This document shows positions 27,901 to 34,920 of a DNA stretch of 60,000 nt, in pieces. Where the stretch lies: assembly GCF_037975245.1 (NCBI RefSeq), contig NC_092568.1, positions 2,606,001 through 2,666,000 of the forward strand. Reading direction: 5' to 3'. The DNA comes from Apostichopus japonicus. Lineage: Eukaryota > Echinodermata > Holothuroidea > Aspidochirotida > Stichopodidae. How positions within the stretch are numbered: position 1 is the first letter of the stretch; each line of letters starts with the position of its first letter. The notes below the pieces were generated by a model. The model was given only the letters and a program-made list of their open reading frames with translations, was not told where the DNA came from and made no database searches. The position numbers and the translations under genes were made by a program.

Positions 27901-30900
27901 AAGAATTCATATTAATCACTACAGTGAACTTCTACGTTTGATATTGAAAGTAGTAAACAATGATCAGATTTAATCATATTAATAATAGCATAATAGCATG
28001 TATAGTAAGAATTAACAGTTTTCCATAATTCAACACACTGATTGATTGCTTAATACTAATGGTCTTTGTAAACATTCAAGGGTTCTCATCCATCATTTGT
28101 GAGGTACCTCCAAAACTTCTTGCCCTTCATCTGATGTCTGCTTGTTGTCGACATCTCTTGTCAATCTCTACAGGTGTATATTCTTGCCAAATAAAGGACA
28201 GATAATTATGTTAACAATTGTCTTTACTGAATTCCCAATGAGTTTTGTCAGTCATACTAAGTCAGTGCATCAATGAACATCCCCAGTGTCATTGTTTAGG
28301 TCTGATGTCTACTGACTCAGCTTCTATTCATCTATCTCTACAGGTGTATATTCTTGCCAAATAAAGGACAGATAATTATGTTTACAATGTCTTTACTGAA
28401 TTCCCAATGAGTTTTGTCAGTCATAAGTCAGTGCATCAATGAACATCCCCAGTGTCATTGTTTAGGTCTGATGTCTACTGACTCAGCTTCTATTCATCTA
28501 TCTCTACAGGTGTATATTCTTACCAGAGAATGGTGCTTTCTTTGTTAATTATGTCATCACCTCCGCCTTCATTGGTACCGGTCTGGAGCTAATCAGGTTC
28601 CCAGAGCTACTTATGTACGCTCTGAGAATGCTCTGGACGAGATCAGCAGCTGAGAAAGTCACTGCTCAAAGTGTAAGCATGACAAAAACTTATTTTTTTT
28701 ATTTTTTTTTATTATTATTTTTTTATTATCATCCAACAAGAGTCCAAACAATGTACAATTCATAATAACATATACTTTATGACCAATAGTCAATATTAAT
28801 GACAACAACAAATAAATCATTAAACTTCAAATAAAGATTTCCACTTATGCCATCTGATGACATAAACTTATGACAGTTTTATCGCATCTTTATTTTCATA
28901 CAGTCATTGACGTTATGTAGTTTGTCACATCATATATATCCGAATATAATATATTAGAATATATATTTTAATAAAACCATATAATCATATCATACAGTTA
29001 TATAGTGATCACATTAAACATATGGGTTAATGGGATAGTTTCATGTAGGCAGTGGCGTAACAAGAAACAGCAGGGTCCAAGTGCCGCAATAGAAATGGGC
29101 CCCTAAAATGAGTCTCTACATGTTGCCAAACCCTACTGTACCGTTGTCTCTGTTGTGCACAGGATTTCATTTGACTTCTCTTTTTTGGTGGGTATCAGGG
29201 GAGAACTTTCAGAACTGGTCTGAACAGTATTTTAAGACATTAACAAATGAGTAAAATCATCACCTGACGTTTAAGACTCATCTTCCAATGAGTTTGGGTA
29301 ATATATCAATATTCTTGTGACTATAAATGCTAAAGATGATATGATAAAGCACGAACTGATTTACAACTGAAAGCAAGTGAAAGAGGATAAATATTGATAA
29401 ACAAAATTTAACATATTCAACATTAACTGTACATTACTGTCTTATGTACATTGTCAACAGATTCCTATCAGTCATATACACAATTCAAAAGTTTTGTGAC
29501 ATTGTGACTGTTTGTGACTATTTGTGACTGTCAATGCTTTATGTACACTCTCATGGTCCATGAGATTGTTCTTCAAGCACCAACATAATTTGAGACCTAC
29601 TTTTCTTTTAATTAAGGTTAATTCTTGGGATGCGTACTCTTGTACTGCATTCTTGTAAAGTTTTTTCTAGCCCTGGTGTTCTCATAAACGTAACTCACCC
29701 ATGGTGGTCCTTGGATGATTTTTTGAATTCTTAAAACTCTTAAGTTTGTCATAAGCTCATTATGAACGCATTTAAACAAATGGATAATATGTGTCATATG
29801 ATTGTGTTATGGTTGGTACATGTTTGCGAGTCACAGTGAGTATATGAGTGCATTCTTTTGTATTTTTAAATAATTATTTACCAACTCATGAAATCACCCA
29901 CTTTTCCCCCTGTTTTAATTTCCATACCAACAGAAACTGGTTTATGAATTTCAGTATGGTGTGCAGTATGCCTGGGTTTTAACTATGCTGAGTATAATTC
30001 TAGCCTATAGCATCACTTGCCCATTAATAACCCCATTCGGTAAGTTGCATTTCTTTTTTATTCTTGCATTCCTTCACACCAACATTTTTAAGGTTGTGAT
30101 ACTTACAATGTACATGCATAAGATTTAACAACTCGTTTTTCTAAGATTCTGTGTCTACTTTTGATCAGAAAGCTGTCTAAGCTACTATCAGGTACAGGGG
30201 GGTAAGAGCCGGGGGGGCACTGGGGGCACTTTCTACCCCCCTGTTCAGGTAACTCTGATTTCAGTGGATTTTGATTTGCTGATTGGTTTGTCTTTTTGGC
30301 ATTTTGCCAAGTGTAAGGAGAGATGAATTTTACGAACACTTATTATTATCCTTTTATCTTCGCTTGAATGGAAGATATTGCTTCCACTCTAAACCTCATG
30401 CCATATCCTTCCTGTAAAGTATGAACCTGTCCAATGATTCCATTAATCTTGTCGTCTATCTAACTTTTGTTTTTCTTTAGCCAAACTTTTCTTATATATT
30501 CGTTTAATTTCTACAGGCCTGGTCTACATTATATTCAAGCACCTGGTGGATCGATATAACATCTTCTTTGCGTACGGCGCTTCACGTATACACAACGGCA
30601 TCCACCAGAGTGCGGTCAATTACGTCGTCATCTCTGGAATTCTTCTGCAGCTCTTTGTCCTGTTCTTCAGTCTACTTAGGCTCGGTAAGAATTTAAACAA
30701 AAGATATGAAAAAAAAAGTGACATGCACATTGGTGGTTACTGGAATAGTCTTTAAGATGCATATACTGTTGAAACCACCGGACCATCCCCCCCCCCCTCT
30801 CCCCCATCCAACAATAAAGAGAGATTAATCACAGTATTAACTCCTATACCAGTGAGATCATCAGCAAAATTAAGAATATTGCAAACTTTGATTTTATTAA

Positions 30901-31662
30901 AGCTACAACATGGACATTAGGTATCACTGACAAAGTAGAAAATGATACATTCCCCCCCCCCCCTTTTTATCTATTTACAGCGAGGCAGTAGAAATGTCTT
31001 GAGATTTAAGTGTTGTTTTATAAAGTCTGGTCGCAGCTGTAACAGTTCTACAAATGTGAAGATGTGATCATATCACTGTCATGTTTAATATTTTAGAAGA
31101 GCAAAGAACATTTATCAGACAGTTTTGGATATTTTAGTGTCCTGTGCTCTATCTACTCTTAAATTTATAGTACCAATTACCCTCATTACTCATAATCCTG
31201 TCTCAGCCAATAAGATGGGTTTTTCTAAAGTTCCTTATCAGACCCTAGCCAGTGTGTTTCTCTTGATTTACTTTCAAGTTCTCTTGATACTTCTGTGAAG
31301 CCATTTTTATCATGTTCTTCTTTCCTTCCTTGCAGGATCGATTGATCCTAGAACTATCATTCTCTGTGTGTTCCTTGTTTTGTGTATTGGTCTCTACATT
31401 GCTAAGGTGTGCTTTAACATCTGGATGGGCTACATCCCTCCAGCTTACGATGAATTTAACAACGATGATGATGACTACCAAGCACCAACAGAGACACAGA
31501 GCAAGGTAAACTCAATCGAGCAATGACAATATTATCATAGTGTGTTAAGGATGTCAATTATACAAGTAACAGTGCTTTAGATGTAGCTGGTTTATACATA
31601 AACTGCAGACCAGCAGGACCTGTGTATGTTTTACATTTCATCTTGGTGATCATTATATGATG

Positions 31663-31696
<34 letters not shown>

Positions 31697-32509
31697 TAAT
31701 AAAAATAATAATAATAATAAGTAATAGTAACAATAATAATAATAATATTAATAATAATAATAAAGCAACCACAAAGTGTGGGAGAAACCTGCAAGGGCTT
31801 ATGGATTACAACTTACTCTTCGGGTGGCTTCCAATTCAACATTTAACTCAAATTTGGAATCTTCAATTTAGAAAGTCATTTCAGATGGGAAAACTGTAGA
31901 TTGCTCTTGGATGAAAAACCCACCTAATTATGACTCGGCCGGGTATTGAACCCAGAACCTCCCGATTGCTAAGCTCATTGCTTCAAATGCCATTGCCTTT
32001 ATTCACTCCGCCACAGCACCGGTTCCATATTATATATATATTATATTATATAAAATATATAATATATTTTCATCACAGTTGGGCAGGATTTAGGTTATCA
32101 TTTGGCCATCTTCCTGCCTTTAAATGCAAAAACCTGCACATTAATCTGAAAGGTTAAAAGAGTCTTGTGCACCTTAAATAATTATTGGAACACACAGCAC
32201 ATACCTTCACCCCACCCAAACGAGAACAGAAATGACCATGCTTGTGGCTACACCACTAGGTTTACCTGTAAAAGTAGGATATATCATATTAATGACAAAC
32301 AAATTCCTGAGCTTATTGTGCTTTTTCTCTCAATTTCACAGGACTTCATTCCAAAAGTATTAAAAGATGCAGAGAACGGAAGCACCAGGACACGCCCAAA
32401 TCTGCCAGTGACTTCTGCACCTCAGGGGTATGGCAGTGTCAATGCCAATGAAAACCACATATCATACCGGTCTCCACCAAGCCCAGACGACTCCAGCGAA
32501 GAAGAGTGA
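3835..32509 (+). CDS. TMEM63: TMEM63 / CSC1-like mechanosensitive cation channel (3' 18 exons; N terminus missing)
   Basis: This is a multi-pass membrane protein of the OSCA/TMEM63 family, whose members are stretch- or osmolarity-gated cation channels of plasma and endolysosomal membranes. Joined exons: 3835-3925, 8206-8243, 9303-9494, 15068-15179, 18010-18083, 19450-19530, 20595-20718, 22162-22295, 22756-22875, 23336-23394, 25206-25300, 26149-26345, 26827-26889, 28510-28672, 29934-30039, 30517-30684, 31336-31505, 32342-32509. All phases fit and give 717 codons before TGA. Family landmarks in order are the cytosolic segment with [12 protein letters not shown], the first core helix with FQRYLIYL, the long cytosolic linker with a Cys cluster ([12 protein letters not shown]) and GIAFVTVH, then [17 protein letters not shown], the helix-rich pore region with [13 protein letters not shown] and [12 protein letters not shown], and an acidic tail ending SSEEE. 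Animal homologues are about 750-830 aa, so roughly 70-100 N-terminal residues with the first helix are not accounted for. I cannot tell which vertebrate paralogue (A, B or C) is closest. Confidence 0.95.
5203..5475 (+). repeat. ~100-bp tandem repeat, 2.7 copies
   Basis: GGAGACACAACC starts units at 5203, 5306 and 5405. Each continues with ACCATCATTATTG(G/A)TCTAT, an ATAGAGATAACT segment and a C run. Confidence 0.85.
6680..7405 (+). repeat. 74-bp dimeric minisatellite
   Basis: ACATGTCCTAGCTGTAAACA recurs at 6796, 6870, 6944, 7018, 7092, 7166, 7240 and 7314, exactly 74 bp apart. Each unit is itself two diverged halves of about 37 bp, ACATTACATGTCCGAGTTGC... and ACATAACATGTCCTAGCTG.... Undimerised half-units (CATAGCCTTAGTACATTACA) flank the block on both sides. 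Confidence 0.95.
8206..8243 (+). CDS. TMEM63: TMEM63 window exon 2 (microexon)
   Basis: This 38-nt exon lies between ctcttcag and gtaggt. It reads [12 protein letters not shown] plus a split codon, matching the conserved G-C-W-ihxhFR motif before the DD-I segment in vertebrate TMEM63 proteins. It is too short to appear as an ORF. Confidence 0.9.
8244..9302. other. TMEM63 intron, no feature seen
   Basis: AT-rich intron between window exons 2 and 3, about 1 kb, with a polypyrimidine stretch before the exon 3 acceptor. No other signal recognised. Confidence 0.7.
9303..9494 (+). CDS. TMEM63: TMEM63 window exon 3 (first core helix)
   Basis: The acceptor is tttgtccag and the donor gtaaga. It encodes [20 protein letters not shown], a membrane segment ([20 protein letters not shown]) and the family signature FGKTTITNL. 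It matches the vertebrate block D-I-x-x-x-G-x-DA-x-xYL-x-FQR. Confidence 0.96.
9495..15067. other. Large TMEM63 intron with 124-bp array
   Basis: 5.6-kb AT-rich intron. The only clear structure is the 124/126-bp array at 11110-11950, plus TA-rich microsatellite patches near 12890 and 13870 and a ten-base G run at 14951. Confidence 0.7.
11110..11950 (+). repeat. 124/126-bp tandem array, about 6.8 copies
   Basis: Units contain CATTC(C/A)GTAACTCCTTATA, GGCCTCAAAATTG(G/T)GGCTAT and TTGCTGCTTGCCA(A/G)TAG. The period is 124 bp in the first copies and becomes 126 bp in the last ones through an inserted TG (GTCTGTGGATT). Because 126 is a multiple of three, the minus strand there stays open for 144 codons; this is a by-product of the repeat, not a gene. 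Confidence 0.95.
15068..15179 (+). CDS. TMEM63: TMEM63 window exon 4 (second core helix)
   Basis: The acceptor cttcag at 15067 is fixed by phase, since the next AG would place a stop in frame. The donor is ATG|gtgagt. It encodes [20 protein letters not shown] followed by a basic/acidic stretch (LPYREDSDM), matching the LWLHT...RYKEDDLV block of the family. Confidence 0.95.
15290..16216 (+). repeat. 49-bp tandem array, about 19 copies
   Basis: The unit is marked by GTAGATGTATCAGTAGTAGT and CCATAGCATACTGCTGTCTG. Copies differ by small indels (gaataatatacc, gaatatacc, gaatacc) and substitutions (cagtactag). Confidence 0.95.
16330..16750 (+). repeat. Degenerate ~36-bp minisatellite
   Basis: About eleven diverged copies with the core CACTCAACTG(T/C)AATGCTGTAG followed by GCATTGTGTCCA. 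It follows directly on the 49-bp array. Confidence 0.85.
18010..18083 (+). CDS. TMEM63: TMEM63 window exon 5 (start of cytosolic linker)
   Basis: The exon lies between gttacag and gtaaga. It encodes [20 protein letters not shown] then KQHFQ, the first beta-alpha unit of the RRM-like cytosolic domain (family pattern RTLFIxGI). Confidence 0.94.
19450..19530 (+). CDS. TMEM63: TMEM63 window exon 6 (cytosolic linker)
   Basis: The exon lies between tcgacag and gtgaga. It encodes [20 protein letters not shown] then KRLDSD, matching the EAYP...YNVAxL block. It enters and leaves in phase 2. Confidence 0.94.
20045..20400 (+). repeat. Degenerate CATCACACCA-type low-complexity repeat
   Basis: About 350 bp of irregular CATCACA, CACCATA, CAGCATCACA and related words on the + strand. 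Short ORFs rich in His, Thr and Ser here are products of the repeat. Confidence 0.85.
20595..20718 (+). CDS. TMEM63: TMEM63 window exon 7 (Cys-rich linker segment)
   Basis: The exon lies between ctatacag and gtaatt. It encodes a charged helix ([17 protein letters not shown]) and the Cys cluster [18 protein letters not shown], which aligns with the KPCGHLCCC segment of TMEM63 proteins, where cysteines are candidate palmitoylation sites. Confidence 0.93.
20719..22161. other. TMEM63 intron, short repeats only
   Basis: AT-rich intron. A diverged 18-20 bp unit (AATCCCATATGTGAATT and relatives) is repeated four times at about 22066-22135, just before exon 8, and ATAATACAAA(C/T)ATAATTAAGT is repeated near 20995-21045. 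Confidence 0.65.
22162..22295 (+). CDS. TMEM63: TMEM63 window exon 8 (cytosolic linker)
   Basis: The exon lies between ttactgtag and gtacgc. It encodes [20 protein letters not shown] and ends with LGIAFVTVH, matching the family EAIxYY and LGMAFVTF blocks, the last strand of the RRM-like fold. Confidence 0.95.
22756..22875 (+). CDS. TMEM63: TMEM63 window exon 9 (end of cytosolic linker)
   Basis: The exon lies between atttctcag and gttagt. It encodes a linker ending in [15 protein letters not shown], equivalent to the W-x-V-x-xAPxPxxIxW block preceding the third core helix. A decayed copy of its 3' end and donor lies in the next intron. Confidence 0.94.
23034..23219 (+). repeat. Decayed tandem copy of exon 9 3' end plus donor and intron
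   Basis: The sequence from 22824 to about 23006 (last part of window exon 9, its donor and 130 bp of intron) recurs 210 bp downstream with deletions. CATTCAAC(A/G)GTTTGGGAAGTTGA and CATATG-GTTAGTC are matched by cattcaacagtttgggaagt and catatgttagtc. The copy has lost about 20 exonic bases and reads through a poly(C) run, so it is not a usable exon. Confidence 0.8.
23336..23394 (+). CDS. TMEM63: TMEM63 window exon 10 (third core helix, part 1)
   Basis: The exon lies between tttttag and gtgagt. It encodes [19 protein letters not shown], equivalent to E-x-LS-x-x-x-x-WW-x-R-x-x-x-xN at the start of a membrane helix. The helix is completed by the next exon. Confidence 0.93.
23395..25205. other. 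TMEM63 intron, no feature seen
   Basis: AT-rich 1.8-kb intron with a G run at 24037-24046 and a CT-rich tract immediately before the exon 11 acceptor (25157-25190). Confidence 0.65.
25206..25300 (+). CDS. TMEM63: TMEM63 window exon 11 (third core helix, part 2)
   Basis: The exon lies between cttcacag and gtaagt. It encodes [20 protein letters not shown] then a short loop. LLFFLTTPS is a family signature. Confidence 0.95.
26149..26345 (+). CDS. TMEM63: TMEM63 window exon 12 (fourth and fifth core helices)
   Basis: The exon lies between tcttccag and gtaata. It encodes [20 protein letters not shown], then [15 protein letters not shown], then the helix [16 protein letters not shown]. These are the most conserved OSCA/TMEM63 blocks (QFxPTLLLWxFxALLP, HWT, FLIFMVLLLPSLGL). 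Its donor region is copied twice in the intron that follows. Confidence 0.97.
26346..26512 (+). repeat. Three tandem ~53-bp repeats starting at the exon 12 donor
   Basis: The unit begins at the real donor (gtaatattatgtaaatga) and recurs at about 26399 and 26452, each with AGTAAACTTTCAAG and TGTGGCTT. The second copy carries an intact donor-like ggtaatatta; the third has gtcatatta. Only intron sequence is duplicated, apart from the junction G. Confidence 0.85.
26827..26889 (+). CDS. TMEM63: TMEM63 window exon 13
   Basis: This 63-nt exon lies between ttctacag and gtaagt. It encodes [20 protein letters not shown] plus a split Gly. It replaces the vertebrate SLDLFFRWLF...IRFE stretch and is the least conserved of the core exons, but both splice phases fit. 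Confidence 0.9.
26890..28131. other. TMEM63 intron dominated by a 260-bp array
   Basis: The 5' part of the intron between exons 13 and 14. Nearly all of it from 27073 on is the 260-bp tandem array; the rest is the duplicated acceptor block. Confidence 0.75.
27073..28089 (+). repeat. ~260-bp tandem array, 3.9 copies
   Basis: Units start at GATTCAGATTAGTACATATT at 27073, 27335, 27595 and 27855, giving periods of 262, 260 and 260 bp. Copies 3 and 4 are almost identical to each other, whereas copy 1 is more diverged, so growth was recent at the 3' side. Confidence 0.95.
28132..28509 (+). repeat. Tandem copies of the exon 14 acceptor and 5' end
   Basis: The junction TCTCTACAG|GTGTATATTCTT occurs three times, with exon-side starts at 28174, 28344 and the real 28510 (spacing 170 and 166 bp). 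In the first two copies the exon-like part continues gccaaataaagg...taattatg, a degraded version of the true exon, and then returns to intron sequence. No good donor follows, and the frame hits TGA after about 35 codons, so these are decoy acceptors rather than exons. Confidence 0.88.
28510..28672 (+). CDS. TMEM63: TMEM63 window exon 14 (sixth core helix, pore-lining)
   Basis: The exon lies between atctctacag and gtaagc. It encodes [20 protein letters not shown], then [16 protein letters not shown] and RSAAEK. These match the [22 protein letters not shown] and SAAE/RTAAD blocks. The acceptor and first bases also occur twice upstream as tandem copies. Confidence 0.97.
28673..29933. other. TMEM63 intron with possible transposon end
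   Basis: T/ATT-rich start (28690-28735), then AT-rich intron. GGCAGTGGCGTAAC at 29049-29062 followed by a GGGCCC-rich stretch resembles the terminus of a hAT-type DNA transposon. I found no partner end. Confidence 0.4.
29934..30039 (+). CDS. TMEM63: TMEM63 window exon 15 (seventh core helix)
   Basis: The exon lies between accaacag and gtaagt. It encodes [20 protein letters not shown] then [15 protein letters not shown], matching the family FxFGxxYAWML...YSITCPIIxPFG block. Confidence 0.96.
30517..30684 (+). CDS. TMEM63: TMEM63 window exon 16 (eighth and ninth helices)
   Basis: The exon lies between ttctacag and gtaaga. It encodes [20 protein letters not shown], then [14 protein letters not shown] and the helix [17 protein letters not shown]. 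It matches GLxYxLLKHxVDRxNLYxxY of vertebrate proteins. Confidence 0.97.
30685..31335. other. TMEM63 intron, poly(C) tracts
   Basis: 650-bp intron with C runs at about 30787-30796 and 30953-30963. Nothing else seen. Confidence 0.6.
31336..31505 (+). CDS. TMEM63: TMEM63 window exon 17 (last helix, start of tail)
   Basis: The exon lies between ccttgcag and gtaaac. It encodes the helix [21 protein letters not shown] (written here in part) followed by a Pro/Asp-rich cytosolic tail with [13 protein letters not shown]. Confidence 0.95.
31663..32022 (-). mobile_element. tRNA-derived SINE, antisense in the last TMEM63 intron
   Basis: On the minus strand the element begins near 32022 with GGTGCTGTGGCGGAGTGAAT, an A-box-like promoter (TGGCGGAGTG). 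It continues through a long variable-arm-like segment to GGGTTCAATACCC (31953-31941), a B box, and CGGCCGAGTC. About 165 bp of unclassified body follow, then a (ATT)n microsatellite tail at 31765-31663. Head, body and simple-repeat tail in this order are the layout of a tRNA-derived SINE. The long arm suggests a Leu/Ser-type tRNA ancestor. The head is not a functional tRNA as far as I can fold it. Confidence 0.8.
32342..32509 (+). CDS. TMEM63: TMEM63 terminal coding exon
   Basis: The acceptor is atttcacag. It encodes [20 protein letters not shown], then a Ser/Pro/Asn-rich tail ending in SPDDSSEEE and TGA at 32507. FIPKVLKD corresponds to the Y(I/V)xxxL block in the vertebrate tail. Confidence 0.93.
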   Translation, partial: DFIPKVLKDAENGSTRTRPNLPVTSAPQGYGSVNANENHISYRSPPSPDDSSEEE

Positions 32510-33013
32510 TAACTTAGTAAAAAACATCTCTTATAATACTGTATCGAGTATACAACTAGTACTGAGAAGGGTTCGTAGATTGACCACGACGACGACGATG
32601 AAATTTGTGATTGTCTGTGTGAGATATCGTCAGATGGAGCCAATCTTTGTTGTGGTGGTGTCCCAAGGTACCACCCTGTGTCAAATCGTTTTGATTTAAG
32701 TTGAATCATTTATCCATCTAGAATTATTGCCAACTGATAGTGACATATTCATTTGCAGAGTATGAACCCAGTGAATAGGTTGAACTTAACAGTTTGAAAA
32801 ATGATTATTTATTTCTGCAATATGTAGATATTAGAGTTAAAATGCTCATCAATGTGAAATAAGCACCCACTCCTCTGGCCCCCACCCCCCCCCAAACCAT
32901 CAAATATATGTAGTCTGTTTGATCCGAATGTAACAAGGGTAAGATAACAAATAGTATAGACAGTGCTACCTGCTGCTTGTCTTATCCATTGGTAGCAGCT
33001 TGATAGTCCTTGC

Positions 33014-33019
33014 AATAAA
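33014..33019 (+). terminator. Candidate poly(A) signal for TMEM63 (proximal)
   Basis: AATAAA about 500 bp after the stop codon, followed by TTTTAAAAGTTGTTGTTTTT, a GT/T-rich downstream element. Confidence 0.5.
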
Positions 33020-34800
33020 AGTTTTAAAAGTTGTTGTTTTTCTTAAGTATGTTTGTTTTATTTTATTATTTTAATAATAGAATGAATGCTGCTTCTTTGT
33101 TTCGCATAATTTACAAATCTTCCACAGATAGATTGTAAGTTTTATATAGTAGTTAGTTTGCATCTTGTAAATGTTTGTTTACTAAGACTAAGTTTAAAAT
33201 TGGCCTTACGTTTATAGGTGCCCTTCCCATTATAGCCTTGGTTGCATTTGTAAAATGGACTTGAAGTTGTCTCGTTGTGGATTACAAAGAAAGGAACCTG
33301 CAGAAAAGTTTGGTTCCCCTTGACCTCAATGTTGTAAAAAAAAAAATCTTTTTTGTTTTTCTTGAATACTTTCTATGAATAACCTTATGTATGGAATTAT
33401 TGCTGCATAAATTTAAGTCCTAAGAAGCATGGTTTTTGTTTATGATAATGTTGAGTCAATGAATTTCCTGAGAAGGACACTATTGGTAGGTACAATAGCA
33501 ACAAACTAATGTTGAGCTTTTATTATTAATCAATAATGCACACAAATTGCATACTAAAATTTGGTTATTTCTATAAATGATCATTTCTTTCTATTTGCTG
33601 AACAAAATGAATTAATTCTAGTAATCACTAGATATTAAGTCACTGTTTATTCAATAACAAAGAAAGCTCTAATATAATATAAAATATAAATATTTTTGTC
33701 AACAATTGTAAATATAGAGTCACAAACCTTAATAAAAAGAAGAAAAAGATACATATTAAGCATATATTTAACTGTACATGAATATTAATTGTAGTCACTT
33801 ACATGAGGTAGTGGCAACGTAAAAATATATGCCAGTCTGTGTTAAATATGCACTGCTTGTTATGTGTGTGTAATGTGCTTATACTTTTGTGCATAGACAT
33901 TGGTGTTTAGTTAGGGTGGCCACTGGCATGACATCAAATTGGGGGACACATGGGGGACACATGACTCGAGGAGATAACAAGAAGACCTTGGCTACTACTC
34001 GTCAACCTTACATTAATGTACAGAGGCCAGTACACTTTTAAGTAGTGTTTAAAAAAAAAAAGGTGTGATGGTTGTAAGGACTTTGCAAAACTTGAACACC
34101 AATTGTACAGTTTTACTTCAAATCCTTCATTAGAAATGCTAGACATAAAGGTGTTTTGTTGACATAAAGGCGTTTTGTTGACATAAAGGCATTTTGTTGA
34201 GAGGTCACGCCCGATGGAGGTCAGTACTCCGAATAGCTGACCCTTCTTGTCTTGTACCTGACTACTGGCTGCCCTGTTTAGGTGATTCAAATAACACAAA
34301 TAATAAACAAAATAGTGTTTGTAGATGCATCAAGGATTTGCAAAAAATAAGAAAAAAAAAATATATATACAAATCTTTGGAAGCTTTGCAGAAGCAGAGA
34401 AATGTGAATAGGTAGTCCATTTATTTATAAATATTTGTAGTTGTTAGAAAGGGGGCAAAAGATGAAAATCAGTAGTATAGCCCAAAACAAAATTCTGTAA
34501 TGTTTAAACAAATTTCCTACAGTTGGTGGTGTTCAACTTCATGACATTTATGTGCAATTATATTATTATTTTGGCTCAATGTACAGAGTTAATTTTTTGT
34601 AAACATTCCAATTGGGGTTTGAATATGTGGTATATTTATTTGAATTTTATAGTCAGAGGATATGTTTAAATACTCTAACAATGTGAAGTTTTATGTTTTC
34701 TATTTTTTCTTCTTGTCTTATTTGTAATTGTATCGGCCTCAAACTTAAAAAGAAAGTAATTACTGGGATGAGCTCCAATACAAGAGATCTCTGGACATAG

Positions 34801-34920
34801 CTTATGCATATTCATATACATCTTCTATAGCTTATGCATATTCATATACATCTTCTATATCTTATGCATATTCATATACATCTTCTATAGCTTATGCATA
34901 TTCATATACATCTTCTATTT
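34801..34920 (+). repeat. 30-bp tandem repeat, four near-perfect copies
   Basis: CTTATGCATATTCATATACA plus TCTTCTATAG recurs four times with one or two differences. Each copy contains the palindrome ATGCAT. Confidence 0.97.

Noticed and set aside
28174-28280. Alternative exon (copies of exon 14)
   Set aside because: No plausible donor, and an in-frame TGA after about 35 codons; treated as decoy copies.
31930-32022. Functional tRNA gene on the minus strand
   Set aside because: A and B boxes are present, but the arms do not pair convincingly and the sequence continues into a body and simple-repeat tail as in a SINE.
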